From an uncultured Litoreibacter sp. (GTDB lineage Bacteria; Pseudomonadota; Alphaproteobacteria; Rhodobacterales; Rhodobacteraceae): a DNA stretch of 64,000 bases. The stretch spans positions 1 to 64,000 of the forward strand of contig CANLOU010000004.1 in the NCBI GenBank assembly GCA_947492995.1, given 5' to 3'. The stretch's first letter is position 1. Each line of letters starts with the position of its first letter. The notes below the pieces were generated by a model that was not told where the DNA came from, did not search any database, and saw only the letters and a program-made list of their open reading frames with translations. Positions 17,964-28,030 of the stretch are shown piece after piece. Made by a program: the position numbers and the translations under genes.

Positions 17964-18805
17964 GGCGCGGCCCCCGATGTGAGAAATGAACCGATGAGCG
18001 GTGCCACTGTTTCGGGGCATTCGACGACCGAGATATGTTTGCCCGGGACAGGCGCAAACCGCCCGTTTGGCGCAGATAGCGCGGCCTCAGCCTGCGCCTC
18101 GATGGGATACATTGCGTCCTCTTTGCCGCCGATGACGAGGACAGGCATGCCCAGATTGGCAAGCCGGCCTTCGAGGGGCGTGCCGCCCAGCAGAACCGAC
18201 CGGATGGCGGCGGCCAGTTGTTTGGGCTGTGCTTGCGTCAGCATGTCATGGAAGGCGCGCGCGTATGCTGGGTTAGCGTCCAGCACCTGTGGCGAAAAGA
18301 AGCTTTTTGCAACGCCGTTTTGGAAGGTTGCAGATTTGGGCATCCAGCGCGCGCCCAGCGCTATCATGCGCGACGAGAGCGGCGGAGGTGCCGCCCCAAT
18401 ATGCATCGGGGTATTCATCAGCAGAAGCGCCTTGGCGCGTTGTGGCTGGCTGAGCGCCAGCTCTGCCGCGACCATCCCACCCCAGGAGGTGCCGCCGATC
18501 ACCGCGTCGCTGAGGTCGAAATGGTCCATCACCTCAGCCATCGCGGCAGCGCATTGTGCCATTGAGAAATCCGTTATTGGCCCCGCGCTTTGGCCATGCC
18601 CGGGGCCGTCAATCAAGATGAAGCGGCAGGTTGCGCCAAGCTGCGCCACCAGCGCGTCATAGATGTGATGATCGGTGAAAATCGAGGGCCAAAGCACCAG
18701 CGTTTCCGGGCCGGTGCCGTTCGTCACCACATGCAAAGCGCCCAGCGTGGTCGGGACCATCTGCGAGACGGGGGCGGGCTGAAACGAGGTCGGCTGGGCA
18801 GTCAT
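17960..18805 (-). CDS. Alpha/beta-hydrolase
   Basis: This 281-residue hydrolase has the nucleophile elbow GTSWGG (Ser107). The acid is probably the Asp of GGKEDAMYP and the His that of GKHISVVE. The oxyanion region is LWPSIFTDHHIY and the strand before it FILIDGPGHGQS. It resembles 3-oxoadipate enol-lactonase-type or aryl esterase hydrolases, but the substrate is not evident. It is the first gene of a two-gene unit under the divergent TetR regulator, and a 17-bp operator lies in the shared promoter region. Confidence 0.87.
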   Translation of the reverse strand: MTAQPTSFQPAPVSQMVPTTLGALHVVTNGTGPETLVLWPSIFTDHHIYDALVAQLGATCRFILIDGPGHGQSAGPITDFSMAQCAAAMAEVMDHFDLSDAVIGGTSWGGMVAAELALSQPQRAKALLLMNTPMHIGAAPPPLSSRMIALGARWMPKSATFQNGVAKSFFSPQVLDANPAYARAFHDMLTQAQPKQLAAAIRSVLLGGTPLEGRLANLGMPVLVIGGKEDAMYPIEAQAEAALSAPNGRFAPVPGKHISVVECPETVAPLIGSFLTSGAAP

Positions 18806-18825
18806 CTAGGCGGCTCCTGCAGAAA

Positions 18826-18840
18826 GTAAACATTGATTAC
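18826..18840. promoter_or_regulatory. TetR-type operator, imperfect copy
   Basis: GTAAACA-T-TGATTAC is the same dyad as the perfect site at 18861, with one mismatch in the arms. It lies 21 bp from the hydrolase start, so a bound regulator would block that promoter. Confidence 0.65.
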
Positions 18841-18860
18841 ATACGCGAGCTTGCCTGATA

Positions 18861-18877
18861 TGTAAACAGTGTTTACA
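18861..18877. promoter_or_regulatory. TetR-type operator, perfect 17-bp palindrome
   Basis: TGTAAACAGTGTTTACA is a perfect inverted repeat around base 18869, ten bases before the TetR start codon. Its centre is 36 bp from that of the second copy. Autoregulation is inferred. Confidence 0.75.
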
Positions 18878-18886
18878 ACCGTTGTT

Positions 18887-19498
18887 ATGACTGATGCCAA
18901 ACCCCGCGCCTCCCACCATCACGGCAACCTCAAAGAAGCGCTTATCGCCTACGCGATGACAGCAGCCTCCAGCGGTACGCTGGAGCAGCTTTCCCTGCGC
19001 AAGGCCTCGCGCGACCTGGGTGTGTCGCCCGGCGCCGCCTACCGCCATTTTGCGGACCGCGACGCGTTGATGCGCTGCGTTGCGCAGCACGGCTTTGACG
19101 CGCTGGCCGCTGCGTTTGAGGCGGTGCTGCCTTATGACAGCGCGGCGCGCTCAGATGCAGACGCCAAGGCACGGTTCTTGGCGCTGGCGGGCGCCTATGT
19201 GCGCTTTGCGCGAGAAAATTACGGGCTGTGGCGGCTGATGTTTGGGCCCTATGGCCTGGCTCCGCGCGCAGGTAGCGCGCGGCCCTCAACCTATGAATGG
19301 CTGGCCAAATCCTTGTCGGAGCTGGCAGATCACGGGGTGATCGCGGCCAGCGGCCCGGACGCTCAGTTTTTTGCGTGGTCGGCGATACATGGACTGTCGG
19401 ACCTGCAGGCCTCGCCCGCGATTGCGCAGTCCAAGGAGCGCAGCCCCACCGACGCGCAGTGCCGCTTCATTCTGGCCGCGTTGCGCCAAGCGGCGTAG
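18887..19498 (+). CDS. TetR/AcrR-family transcriptional regulator
   Basis: This 203-residue protein has an N-terminal HTH: HHHGNLKEALIAYAM, then LSLRKASRDLGVSPGAAYRHFADRDALM, the recognition helix ending in the usual YxHF. The C-terminal ligand domain contains YVRFARENYGLWRLMFGPYG, a TetR_C pattern seen in WHG-type members. The start at 18887 is preferred because the upstream ATG would lie inside the operator. It is divergent from the hydrolase-NmrA pair and is the likely controller of both units. Confidence 0.9.
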   Translation: MTDAKPRASHHHGNLKEALIAYAMTAASSGTLEQLSLRKASRDLGVSPGAAYRHFADRDALMRCVAQHGFDALAAAFEAVLPYDSAARSDADAKARFLALAGAYVRFARENYGLWRLMFGPYGLAPRAGSARPSTYEWLAKSLSELADHGVIAASGPDAQFFAWSAIHGLSDLQASPAIAQSKERSPTDAQCRFILAALRQAA

Positions 19499-19621
19499 GC
19501 CATCCTCCATCATCGCCCCGCGGCCTGCGTTGAACGCCCGTTGAGGGTTGCTGTCTCACCATTTTGGCCGATGCGCAGACGTTTTCACGCGATTGAGGCG
19601 CAATGATATGGCCACAATGGC

Positions 19622-20944
19622 TTAATGCAGGTCCGGTGCGGGGCCCTTGATCTCGATGACGCGGCGGGGGTAGGGCATTTCGATGCCTTCGGCCTTGAGC
19701 GCGTTCCAGATCAAAAACAGGATGTCGGAGGTGTATTTGTGTTCCCCGTCATCAAGCCCGTTGACCCAGAACTCGCAGGCGAAATCGACGCCGCTTTCGC
19801 CAAAGCCGCGCAGCTCGCAATCAGGCGGGAAGGGCTCGGACAGCACGTCCTTGTGGGTGGCCACGGCCTTTTCGACGATGTCGGGCACGCGGTTGATGTC
19901 GGTCTCGTAGGTGACGGAGAAGGGGGCTTCAAAGCGGTTGGCGGAGCCGGAGTCCGAGTAGTTGACCACGCGGGTGGTGATGAAATCCTCGTTCGGGACC
20001 ACGATCCAGCGGCCATCGAAGGTCTCCAGAATGGCGGCGCGGGCCATCATTTTGACGATCTTGCCCTGCTCGCCGCCGTCCAGTTCCACGTAGTCGCCGA
20101 CGGTGGCCTGCCCTTCGAGCAGCAAGATCACCCCGGAGATGAAGTTGGAGGCAATTTTCTGGAGCCCGAAGCCCAGGCCCACGCCGATGGCCCCACCCAA
20201 GACCGCCAAGGCCGACAGGTTGATGCCCATGATGTTCATCAGCAGCAGGAAGGCCACGCCGAATATGACGAATTCCACCGCCTTGATGAGCAGGGTTTTC
20301 AACGACGGGCGCATTTCCTGCTGAGCCAGATAGTCGGAGGATTGCTGGTTGGACCAGCCGCCGAGCCAGAACAGGATTGAGCCCGCAATGACCCCGCGCA
20401 CGATGGCCATGACCGAGAAGCCGATATTGCCAATCTGGACGCGGGTTTCCTCAAGCAACACCGTGACCGTGTCGAGCATGCCGACCACGTACAGGGCGGC
20501 GATGGGGATCAGGATGTATTTGCCCAGCAGTTTCAGGAACGGGACCTGAAGGATGTCGCGCACAAAGATGCGGGCGGCAATGAAGATGAAGACGCGTTTG
20601 CCAAAGGCGATGACCTCGCCCGAGCCGAAGATCGAGCGGGTGGCCTGCTCGCCCACGCCCGTCAGCGCGAAGGCGATGAGCGGCAGCAGCAGCGGCAGGA
20701 ATTGCAGCACGAAGCGGCGCGCGGTTGAGAAGACCGAGTAGCTGTCTTTGGGCGGCGTCAGCAGCTTTGCAATGCGGGGCACCACCATGCGGCTGAGCAC
20801 CACCGCCAGCGCATAGGCCGCGATCAGGATCGCAAATTGCGACCACGCGGCGGGCGACAGCAGCCAGCCCTGGGCCAGTTCAAGGCCCTGATCGACGTAG
20901 TCGAGCGCTTGGCCAACGAAGGGCGGCAGGTTGTCCATATCCAT
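19622..20944 (-). CDS. Mechanosensitive ion channel, MscS family
   Basis: The protein is about 440 residues. Several N-terminal helices precede the MscS core: the pore-lining TM3 region NLSALAVLGGAIGVGLGFGLQKIASNFISG and the beta domain ILLLEGQATVGDYVELDGGEQGKIV. The cytoplasmic part contains VVPNEDFITTRVVNYS and ends in the PYPRRVIEIKG tail. It should release solutes on hypo-osmotic shock. The start is uncertain: ATGs at 20944 and 20980 are both in frame, and the shorter is chosen because it opens with MDMDNLPPF and no leader. It is a longer paralogue of the small MscS type. Confidence 0.88.
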   Translation of the reverse strand: MDMDNLPPFVGQALDYVDQGLELAQGWLLSPAAWSQFAILIAAYALAVVLSRMVVPRIAKLLTPPKDSYSVFSTARRFVLQFLPLLLPLIAFALTGVGEQATRSIFGSGEVIAFGKRVFIFIAARIFVRDILQVPFLKLLGKYILIPIAALYVVGMLDTVTVLLEETRVQIGNIGFSVMAIVRGVIAGSILFWLGGWSNQQSSDYLAQQEMRPSLKTLLIKAVEFVIFGVAFLLLMNIMGINLSALAVLGGAIGVGLGFGLQKIASNFISGVILLLEGQATVGDYVELDGGEQGKIVKMMARAAILETFDGRWIVVPNEDFITTRVVNYSDSGSANRFEAPFSVTYETDINRVPDIVEKAVATHKDVLSEPFPPDCELRGFGESGVDFACEFWVNGLDDGEHKYTSDILFLIWNALKAEGIEMPYPRRVIEIKGPAPDLH

Positions 20945-21182
20945 GATGCGGGCCTTTGGCTTGCTGTTGCCTCCCTTCATAGCGGGCGGGGGGCGGAGGG
21001 CAAGCGGCGGTTCCAAAAGGTATGCCTGCGGCATCCTCCTTCATTTGGCCCGTTCGCCCGCCTTGCGGGCTATGACGGGCGGCGCATCGCGGCGGGGGGC
21101 GTGCTTTGGTACGACATGTCGTTTGAGTATTTAAGACCAAATGGAGACTTGTCGGGGCGCATTTGTCTGATAGGGCTGAGAG

Positions 21183-22544
21183 ATGACCTACCCGCAGCAT
21201 ATTCGCGCCATTTTGGTTTTGGGCCTGCCATTGATTGGCAGCCATCTGGCGCAGTTTGCCGTGCATGTGGTCGATACGATCATGCTGGGCTGGTACGATC
21301 TGACGGCGCTGGCGGCCAGCGTGCTGGCCACGTCCTTCTTCTTTGTGGTGTTCATCATGGGGTCGGGCTTTGCCTTTGCCGTCATGCCGATGGTGGCCGA
21401 GGCCGCCGAGAAGGACGACGCCGTGCGTATCCGGCGGGTGACCCGGATGGGGATGTGGCTGTCGGTGATATTTGCCACCCTGATGCTGCCCGCGATGATC
21501 TGGTCGGGGCCGCTGCTGATGCTGGCGGGGCAGACCGAAGAGCTGTCGATGCTTTCGCAAGACTATCTGCGCATCGCGGGGTTCGGGTTGTTCCCCGCAT
21601 TGCTGGTGATGGTGCTGAAAAGCTACCTTGCCTCGATGGAACGCACGCAGGTGGTGTTGTGGGTCACCGTGGCCGCCATCGGCGCCAATGGCGGGCTGAA
21701 CTGGCTTTTGATTTTTGGCAATGTAGGATTTCCCGAATTGGGTTTGCGGGGGGCGGCGGTGGCCTCGGTCATCACGCAAGTGCTCACCTTGCTGGCGCTG
21801 GGCCTTTACGCCACGCGTGTGACGGGGCTGCGGGAGCACGCGCTGTTTCAGCGGATCTGGCGGCCCGACCCCGATGCTATGTTGGACGTCTTCCGGCTGG
21901 GCTGGCCGATCGGGCTGACCAATCTGGCGGAGTCGGGGATGTTCAGCGCCTCGGCGCTGATTATCGGGCTGATCGGCAAGCTGCCTTTGGCGGCGCATGG
22001 CATTGCGCTGCAAATCGTCAGCGCGACATTCATGGTCCATATTGGGCTGAGCCAGGCAGTCACCGTGCGGGCGGGCCGCGCCAAGGGGCGGGGCGACGTG
22101 GCTGGTTTGGGACGTGGCGGGCTGGCGGGCGTGGCGCTGTCGCTGGCGGTGGTGGGCGTGACGATGGTTGCTTTCCTTGCCGTGCCAGAGCTGCTGGTGG
22201 CCGGGTTCATCGCCCCGGACGAGCCGGAACGCGACGCGATCCTTGCGATTGGGGCCGCGCTGTTGGCGGTGGCGGCGCTGTTCCAGCTGGTCGATGCGGG
22301 GCAGGTCATGGCCCTTGGCGTGTTGCGCGGCATCCAGGACACCAGAGTGCCGATGATTATGGCCGCGTTCAGCTATTGGGTCATGGGCATCCCGGCCAGC
22401 TACATTTTGGGCATCACCCTTGGCTATGGCGGCGTCGGCGTGTGGCTGGGCCTGGTCATTGGCCTGCTATTTGCCACCATATTGCTGTGGTGGCGCTTCT
22501 TGCGCCTGTACCGCGCGATGTCTGCGCCTCGGGTGCCCGCCTAG
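21183..22544 (+). CDS. MATE-family efflux transporter
   Basis: This 453-residue protein has twelve predicted hydrophobic helices in two halves. The MATE pattern is visible: IRAILVLGLPLIGSHLAQF, VDTIMLGWYD, and in the second half RLGWPIGLTNLAESGMFSAS and GIALQIVSATFMVHIGLSQAVTVR. It probably exports drugs or cationic metabolites using Na+ or H+. It overlaps the convergent RTX gene by 4 bp at the stops. No regulator is adjacent. Confidence 0.93.
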   Translation: MTYPQHIRAILVLGLPLIGSHLAQFAVHVVDTIMLGWYDLTALAASVLATSFFFVVFIMGSGFAFAVMPMVAEAAEKDDAVRIRRVTRMGMWLSVIFATLMLPAMIWSGPLLMLAGQTEELSMLSQDYLRIAGFGLFPALLVMVLKSYLASMERTQVVLWVTVAAIGANGGLNWLLIFGNVGFPELGLRGAAVASVITQVLTLLALGLYATRVTGLREHALFQRIWRPDPDAMLDVFRLGWPIGLTNLAESGMFSASALIIGLIGKLPLAAHGIALQIVSATFMVHIGLSQAVTVRAGRAKGRGDVAGLGRGGLAGVALSLAVVGVTMVAFLAVPELLVAGFIAPDEPERDAILAIGAALLAVAALFQLVDAGQVMALGVLRGIQDTRVPMIMAAFSYWVMGIPASYILGITLGYGGVGVWLGLVIGLLFATILLWWRFLRLYRAMSAPRVPA

Positions 22545-23671
22545 ATGAGCAGGTCGTTTTCGAGGCTGTCCAACGTCGCATCGAGGACCACCAACCGGTC
22601 GCCATCCCCAAAGTTGAAGACCACCCCATTGGCGGTCTCATGCGCGTTGCTGAGGGCGTCCTGAGTGGACGCGAAATCATAGTCCCGCAGGTTCAGCGCA
22701 TCGACGTTATCCTCGAAATCGACGATGACGTCGCTGCCGCCGCCGGGCGCGAAGACGAACATATCCTCGCCGCCCCCGCCGACAAGGCGGTCATTGCCGG
22801 AGCCGCCGTCAAGGCGGTCGTCGCCCGCGCCGCCGGTCAACCGATCATTGCCACTGCCGCCGGCAAGGCGGTCATCATCGGCCCCACCCATCAGAAAATC
22901 AGCGCCGTTTTCGCCGTAGAGCCTGTCGGCCCCGCCGCCGCCCGTCAGCCTGTCTGTATCGTCGCCGCCAAACAGCCGGTCATCGTCGTTATTGCCGGAA
23001 AGGCGATCCTCGCCAGCCCCGCCGCGCAGCAGATCATTGCCGCCGCCGCCGATGATAACGTCGTTGCCGTTCACGCCCGTGAGAGTGTCATCGCCGCCTG
23101 CGCCGCGAATTTCGTCGTCCTGCGCCGTGCCTTGCAGCACATCATTTGCGGCGCCGCCCAGAATGAGCGGGTCGTCGGCAGGTAACCCATTGTCGAGACT
23201 GACTTCTCCTTGGGTGGACGCAAAATTTTGGGTGACGATGACGGACGTGTAAACACCGCCTTCCTCGTCGCCGTTATAGTCGAACGTGCCGATCTCGATG
23301 CCGATGCCGATATAGTCGTAATCTGGGTTGAGCAGGTTGGCGCGGTGGCCGGGGCTGGCCATCAAGGCCGCATGCAGATCGGCCACATCATCGGAGATGC
23401 CCTCGGGCCCGCGAATGGATTGGATTGCGATGTTTTCGCCGGTGGACCAATAGCCGTCGAGGTCAAATTCGGCCTGCACGATGCGGTCCGTGGAGGAGCT
23501 GTTGCCGATGCCGGTATGGCTGAACGTGTTGGTGTCCAGCATCCAGAGCGAGTGCTGTTCAGCAGCGTCGTTCAGGCTGAGTTCCAACCGCAAGGGCGCG
23601 AGCCCAAGCTCTGCCCGTTCCTGGTTAATCAGCACGAGCATTTCGCGCTCCACCATGTCTGCGTATTCCAT
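22541..23671 (-). CDS. Secreted CAP-domain protein with RTX calcium-binding repeats
   Basis: This 376-residue protein joins a CAP/SCP domain (residues ~7-153; His40, His52 in FSHTG, Glu79 in GENIA, His109 in SPGHRANLL) to ~14 GGxGxDxLx nonapeptide repeats (~170-305). An aspartate-rich end follows (GSDVIVDFEDNVDALNL). There is no signal peptide. The RTX block and C-terminal region point to type I secretion and calcium-induced folding outside the cell. No T1SS genes are adjacent. The start at 23671 follows GGAGGAG; longer frames add an implausible leader. Confidence 0.9.
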   Translation of the reverse strand: MEYADMVEREMLVLINQERAELGLAPLRLELSLNDAAEQHSLWMLDTNTFSHTGIGNSSSTDRIVQAEFDLDGYWSTGENIAIQSIRGPEGISDDVADLHAALMASPGHRANLLNPDYDYIGIGIEIGTFDYNGDEEGGVYTSVIVTQNFASTQGEVSLDNGLPADDPLILGGAANDVLQGTAQDDEIRGAGGDDTLTGVNGNDVIIGGGGNDLLRGGAGEDRLSGNNDDDRLFGGDDTDRLTGGGGADRLYGENGADFLMGGADDDRLAGGSGNDRLTGGAGDDRLDGGSGNDRLVGGGGEDMFVFAPGGGSDVIVDFEDNVDALNLRDYDFASTQDALSNAHETANGVVFNFGDGDRLVVLDATLDSLENDLLI

Positions 23672-23950
23672 TGCTTTGCTCCTCCAGACAAGCGGCCACC
23701 AACTGGTGAACGCTGCGTTAATAGGTAGGAGATGGAGATGGCCTGAACGTGGCAATACGCCTATGAACAAGGCGATTTCACGTCAGATTGCGCGGGCTCG
23801 CGCTACAATGGCAGAGATTCGGCAGCACTATTTCGCGCATTGAAACAAAGGCTTAGAGACAGCGCGGAAGGCCGCCGATTCTGAACGGGGATTTGGGCTG
23901 GATTACGTGCTGCCGCAAAACGGCAGGTGGGGTTTGATCCGCAAGACCGC

Positions 23951-24358
23951 CTATTGGCGGTCCTTCAAAAGCCTGTCGGCCTTCTTGCGCACCAGCACCG
24001 AGCGCAGGTCATGCATGGCCAGCAGCAGCCCGTCTGTGACGTCCTCAAGCTGCGCGTCATCGGCGCGGGTTTGCGCCCAATGGGTGGTCAGATTGAGGTA
24101 GTCCACGGCGCGGTAGATGTCGTCGATGGCACGGGTGTCCATCACCGCGATGCGTTCGTTCATCCAGTCCTCGATGACCTCTTGCTCGTCGGTGGTGAGC
24201 TGGTGGTCGCCATGCGGTTTGATCTGGCCGTTCTTGATGTTGACGACCGCGATTTCGGACATGTCGATGCGGCGTTGGCGGTTCTCGGTGTCGACCCGAA
24301 ACACAGTGGCGCCGTTCTCGCGCACCCTAAAATAAAACTCTGGAAGCTCGCCTGCCAT
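23951..24358 (-). CDS. Conserved hypothetical protein, 135 aa
   Basis: I do not recognise a named domain. The N-terminal half is beta-rich (FYFRVRENGATVFRVDTENRQRRIDMSEIAVVNI). The second half is helical and acidic (TTDEQEVIEDWMNERIAVMD, then LLLAMHDLRSVLVRKKADRLL). There is no signal or membrane segment, so it is probably cytoplasmic. It stands alone, with ~280 bp of empty sequence between it and the RTX gene. Confidence 0.65.
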   Translation of the reverse strand: MAGELPEFYFRVRENGATVFRVDTENRQRRIDMSEIAVVNIKNGQIKPHGDHQLTTDEQEVIEDWMNERIAVMDTRAIDDIYRAVDYLNLTTHWAQTRADDAQLEDVTDGLLLAMHDLRSVLVRKKADRLLKDRQ

Positions 24359-24429
24359 GTGTTTGGGCCTGCCTTGTGACGTTTACGTTACGATTTCCTA
24401 ACACATGTCTGGGGCGGCGGGGAACATGG

Positions 24430-24481
24430 TTTTGTACAAAATGGGGCACCTTCGCGACGCCCAAAACCCAATTTGTACAAA
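24430..24481. promoter_or_regulatory. Two copies of the dyad TTTGTACAAA, 41 bp apart
   Basis: TTTTGTACAAAA (24430-24441) is a 12-bp palindrome, and TTTGTACAAA recurs at 24472-24481. The centre spacing is close to four helical turns. They lie upstream of the 135-aa gene start (24358) and downstream of the MFS gene. Binding by a dimeric repressor is an inference. Confidence 0.5.
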
Positions 24482-24581
24482 ACGCGAGCACGGAATTCAC
24501 GCACGGGAGGGGCCGGTGGAGGTAACATGTTCCGCATGCACGCACGCTTTCGGCTGCCCCTGTGGGCGTTAACCCAAACGA

Positions 24582-24607
24582 CATAGTTCGGCGCAGGCCG
24601 AACTATG
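24582..24607 (-). terminator. Hairpin after the MFS gene
   Basis: A perfect 11-bp stem (arm CATAGTTCGGC) with a four-base loop lies 22 bp beyond the MFS stop. On the minus strand only TCGTTTG follows, so the T-run is weak. It is a plausible terminator. Confidence 0.5.
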
Positions 24608-24629
24608 CGCAACGGATTGTTCGCGCAAC

Positions 24630-25913
24630 TCAGGTGTCGGGGTGCTGCACTTCGCTGAGCGTCAGGGCGGCGGCCGTGCCTGCGGCGCTCATCGCGGCGA
24701 AGACCAGCAGCACCCATGCGACCCCGACCAGATCGGCCAGCAGCCCGAACCCGCCCCCGGCCAGAAGCAGGACCCCGATCATGGTGTTTGACAGCGCCGT
24801 GTAGAGCGACTTGCGCCCGTCTGTGTCCATATCGGTGAGATGGGTTTTGCGGCCCGCGCGGACGCCTTCGTAGGAAATCTGGGCTGTGAAGACGAAGCCT
24901 GCCACCATCACCGATGGGCCAAGCCCGCCGGTGGTCAGCCCGACGAGCGCCGCCACGCCAAGCACCAGCGCCGACGCGCCCCCGGCAATAGCAAGGGTGC
25001 GCTTGCTGGAGACATCAGACAGCCGCCCCCAGACATAGGATGACACAATCGCCGCAAAGGAGGAGGCCAGCACCAACAGCCCCAGATTGCCCAATTGCTG
25101 GCCACTTTGCTGCTGCCCGCTGAGCAGCACCAGAAAGGGCGGGGCCAGCGCGGTGGAGATCAACAGCGCGCGGGCGGCGATGTAGTGGCGCAATTCCGAG
25201 TCCTCGGCCAGTGGTGCTACGATTGCGGCCAAATCTGTCAGCGAGGCGTCGTCAGTGTCGGCGTCCGGCTCCTCAAGCCCCGCAAAGACCAGCGCGGCGG
25301 CAATCCACAAAGCGCCTGCCAAAGCGATGGCTGACGCGATGGCCCATACCTCGTTCGGGATGGCACCGATGCTGAGAAGTGCGGCGAAGCCGAAAACCGC
25401 GATAGCGGCCAACGTGCCTGCGCTGCCCGAGACCGTGCCGCGCGTGCCTTTCGCCAAGGTGCGGGCCAGCACGTCCTTGTAGCTGGCCGAACAGGCGGAG
25501 CGCGCCACCGCCAAGAGCACCAGCAAGGCGATCACTGCCACCCCCGCCGCCGTGCCGGACAGCAGCATTGCCGCCGCCGCTATGCCCAGGGCGCAGAGCC
25601 CTTGGATGGCGGAGCCTCCGGCCCAGAACCATTTGCGCTGGCGGCTTGCCTCGATCCAGCGCGACAGCGCCAGCTGCGGCAGCAACGCGCCCGCCTCGCG
25701 CACCGGGACCAGCGCCCCGATCAGATAACCGGGTGCGCCCAGGGCCGTCAGCAGCCAGGACAGGATAAGTTTGGGGTCAATCAGCCCGTCTGCCAGCTTG
25801 CTGGCGGTGAGCGATGTGAGATGACGCAGGAAGCGGGGCGCTTCGTCTTGCGCCTCTTGCTGCGTCATATCCTTGGTGTTGACCAGTCGCTGGTGGAGCG
25901 TTTTGGCAATCAT
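24630..25913 (-). CDS. Major facilitator superfamily transporter
   Basis: This 427-residue protein has about twelve hydrophobic helices and a long, acidic central loop (EEPDADTDDASLTD). Recognisable elements are SWLLTALGAPGYLIGALVPVREAGALLPQ in the first helices and SSYVWGRLSDVSSKR after helix 8, the MFS loop motif. The second half carries GVRAGRKTHLTDM. There is no obvious substrate clue. It is upstream of a hairpin terminator and 61 bp from the aminotransferase gene on the same strand. Confidence 0.85.
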   Translation of the reverse strand: MIAKTLHQRLVNTKDMTQQEAQDEAPRFLRHLTSLTASKLADGLIDPKLILSWLLTALGAPGYLIGALVPVREAGALLPQLALSRWIEASRQRKWFWAGGSAIQGLCALGIAAAAMLLSGTAAGVAVIALLVLLAVARSACSASYKDVLARTLAKGTRGTVSGSAGTLAAIAVFGFAALLSIGAIPNEVWAIASAIALAGALWIAAALVFAGLEEPDADTDDASLTDLAAIVAPLAEDSELRHYIAARALLISTALAPPFLVLLSGQQQSGQQLGNLGLLVLASSFAAIVSSYVWGRLSDVSSKRTLAIAGGASALVLGVAALVGLTTGGLGPSVMVAGFVFTAQISYEGVRAGRKTHLTDMDTDGRKSLYTALSNTMIGVLLLAGGGFGLLADLVGVAWVLLVFAAMSAAGTAAALTLSEVQHPDT

Positions 25914-25974
25914 GGTGACCCCTCCTACGCGCTCAAAACTGGGTCTGAGCGCGCAAAAGGCAAGGTTTGGCCCG

Positions 25975-27240
<1,266 letters not shown>

Positions 27241-27264
27241 TCAAGCGCTGATATGGAGGCTTTG

Positions 27265-27654
27265 ATGACCGACGCAGCAGACGACTATTTTGGCAATGAC
27301 GCGGCGACCTTTGGCGACCGCGTGACCGCCGCGCGCGAGGGGCTGGGGCTGGACCAGGAACTGTTCGCCCGCAAGCTGGGCGTGAAGCTGAAAACCGTGC
27401 GCGGCTGGGAGCAGGACCTTAACGAGCCGCGCGCCAACAAGCTGCAGATGATGGCGGGCATGCTGAACGTGTCCATCATGTGGCTGCTGACGGGCGAGGG
27501 CGATGGGCCGCGCGATGCGGAAGACGACGCGTTGCCCGCCGATATGGGCGAGCTGCTGGCCGACCTGCGGCGCACCCGCGCCGACATGAAGGACCTGACT
27601 GATCGGATGGGGCGCATGGAAAAGCGGCTGCAAGCCATGGTGAAGGCGATCTGA
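27265..27654 (+). CDS. XRE-family helix-turn-helix regulator
   Basis: This 129-residue protein has an HTH at ~20-75 (FGDRVTAAREGLGLDQELFARKLGVKLKTVRGWEQDLNEP). A C-terminal heptad-like helix (LLADLRRTRADMKDLTDRMGRMEKRLQAM) suggests coiled-coil dimerisation. The ATG at 27265 is preferred because GGAGG lies five bases upstream; an earlier in-frame ATG overlaps that site. Its stop shares one base with the sdhE start, so the two are coupled. Confidence 0.9.
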   Translation: MTDAADDYFGNDAATFGDRVTAAREGLGLDQELFARKLGVKLKTVRGWEQDLNEPRANKLQMMAGMLNVSIMWLLTGEGDGPRDAEDDALPADMGELLADLRRTRADMKDLTDRMGRMEKRLQAMVKAI

Positions 27655-27938
27655 TGCGCGAACCGGTTGTTCAGGGCGAGCCGCGCGAGACCCGGGTGCG
27701 GCGGCTGAAGCTGCGGTCCATGCGGCGCGGCATCAAGGAGATGGATTTGATCCTTGGCGGCTTTGCCGCTGCGGGGCTGGCGGATTTGGACGACGCCGCG
27801 CTGGCCTTGTATGACGAGATGCTGAGCGAGAACGACCACGACATGTATGCCTGGGCCTCGGGGCAGGCGCCCGCGCCCGAGAAATTTGCGGCGCTGATGG
27901 CGCATGTGGTGGAAACGGGCGGCGCGTTGAAGCGCTGA
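27654..27938 (+). CDS. sdhE: Succinate dehydrogenase flavinylation/assembly factor SdhE
   Basis: This 94-residue protein has the SdhE/YgfY five-helix pattern and the RGIKEMD form of the RGxxE motif, essential for FAD attachment to SdhA. The MLSENDHDMYAWASG block corresponds to the conserved helix 4 region. It acts in the cytoplasm on SdhA and probably fumarate reductase flavoproteins. It is coupled to an XRE regulator (shared TGATG), which is an unusual partner. Confidence 0.9.
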   Translation: MREPVVQGEPRETRVRRLKLRSMRRGIKEMDLILGGFAAAGLADLDDAALALYDEMLSENDHDMYAWASGQAPAPEKFAALMAHVVETGGALKR

Positions 27939-28030
27939 AAGTTTTTCTCAAAAGTGTCATGCGCTTAACCGAATATTCAAATTTACGGGGCTATCACCGC
28001 TGTCAGAGCAGTTAAGCCACGGAGCATATG

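Noticed and set aside
22720-23180. Long alternating Pro/Ala-rich plus-strand reading frames over the RTX repeats
   Set aside because: They are reading-frame shadows of the repetitive GGxGxD coding sequence and have no start-site support.
23763-23841. Plus-strand 26-codon frame starting MNKAISRQIARARAT
   Set aside because: It is short, has no convincing ribosome binding site and no similarity I recognise, so it was not annotated.
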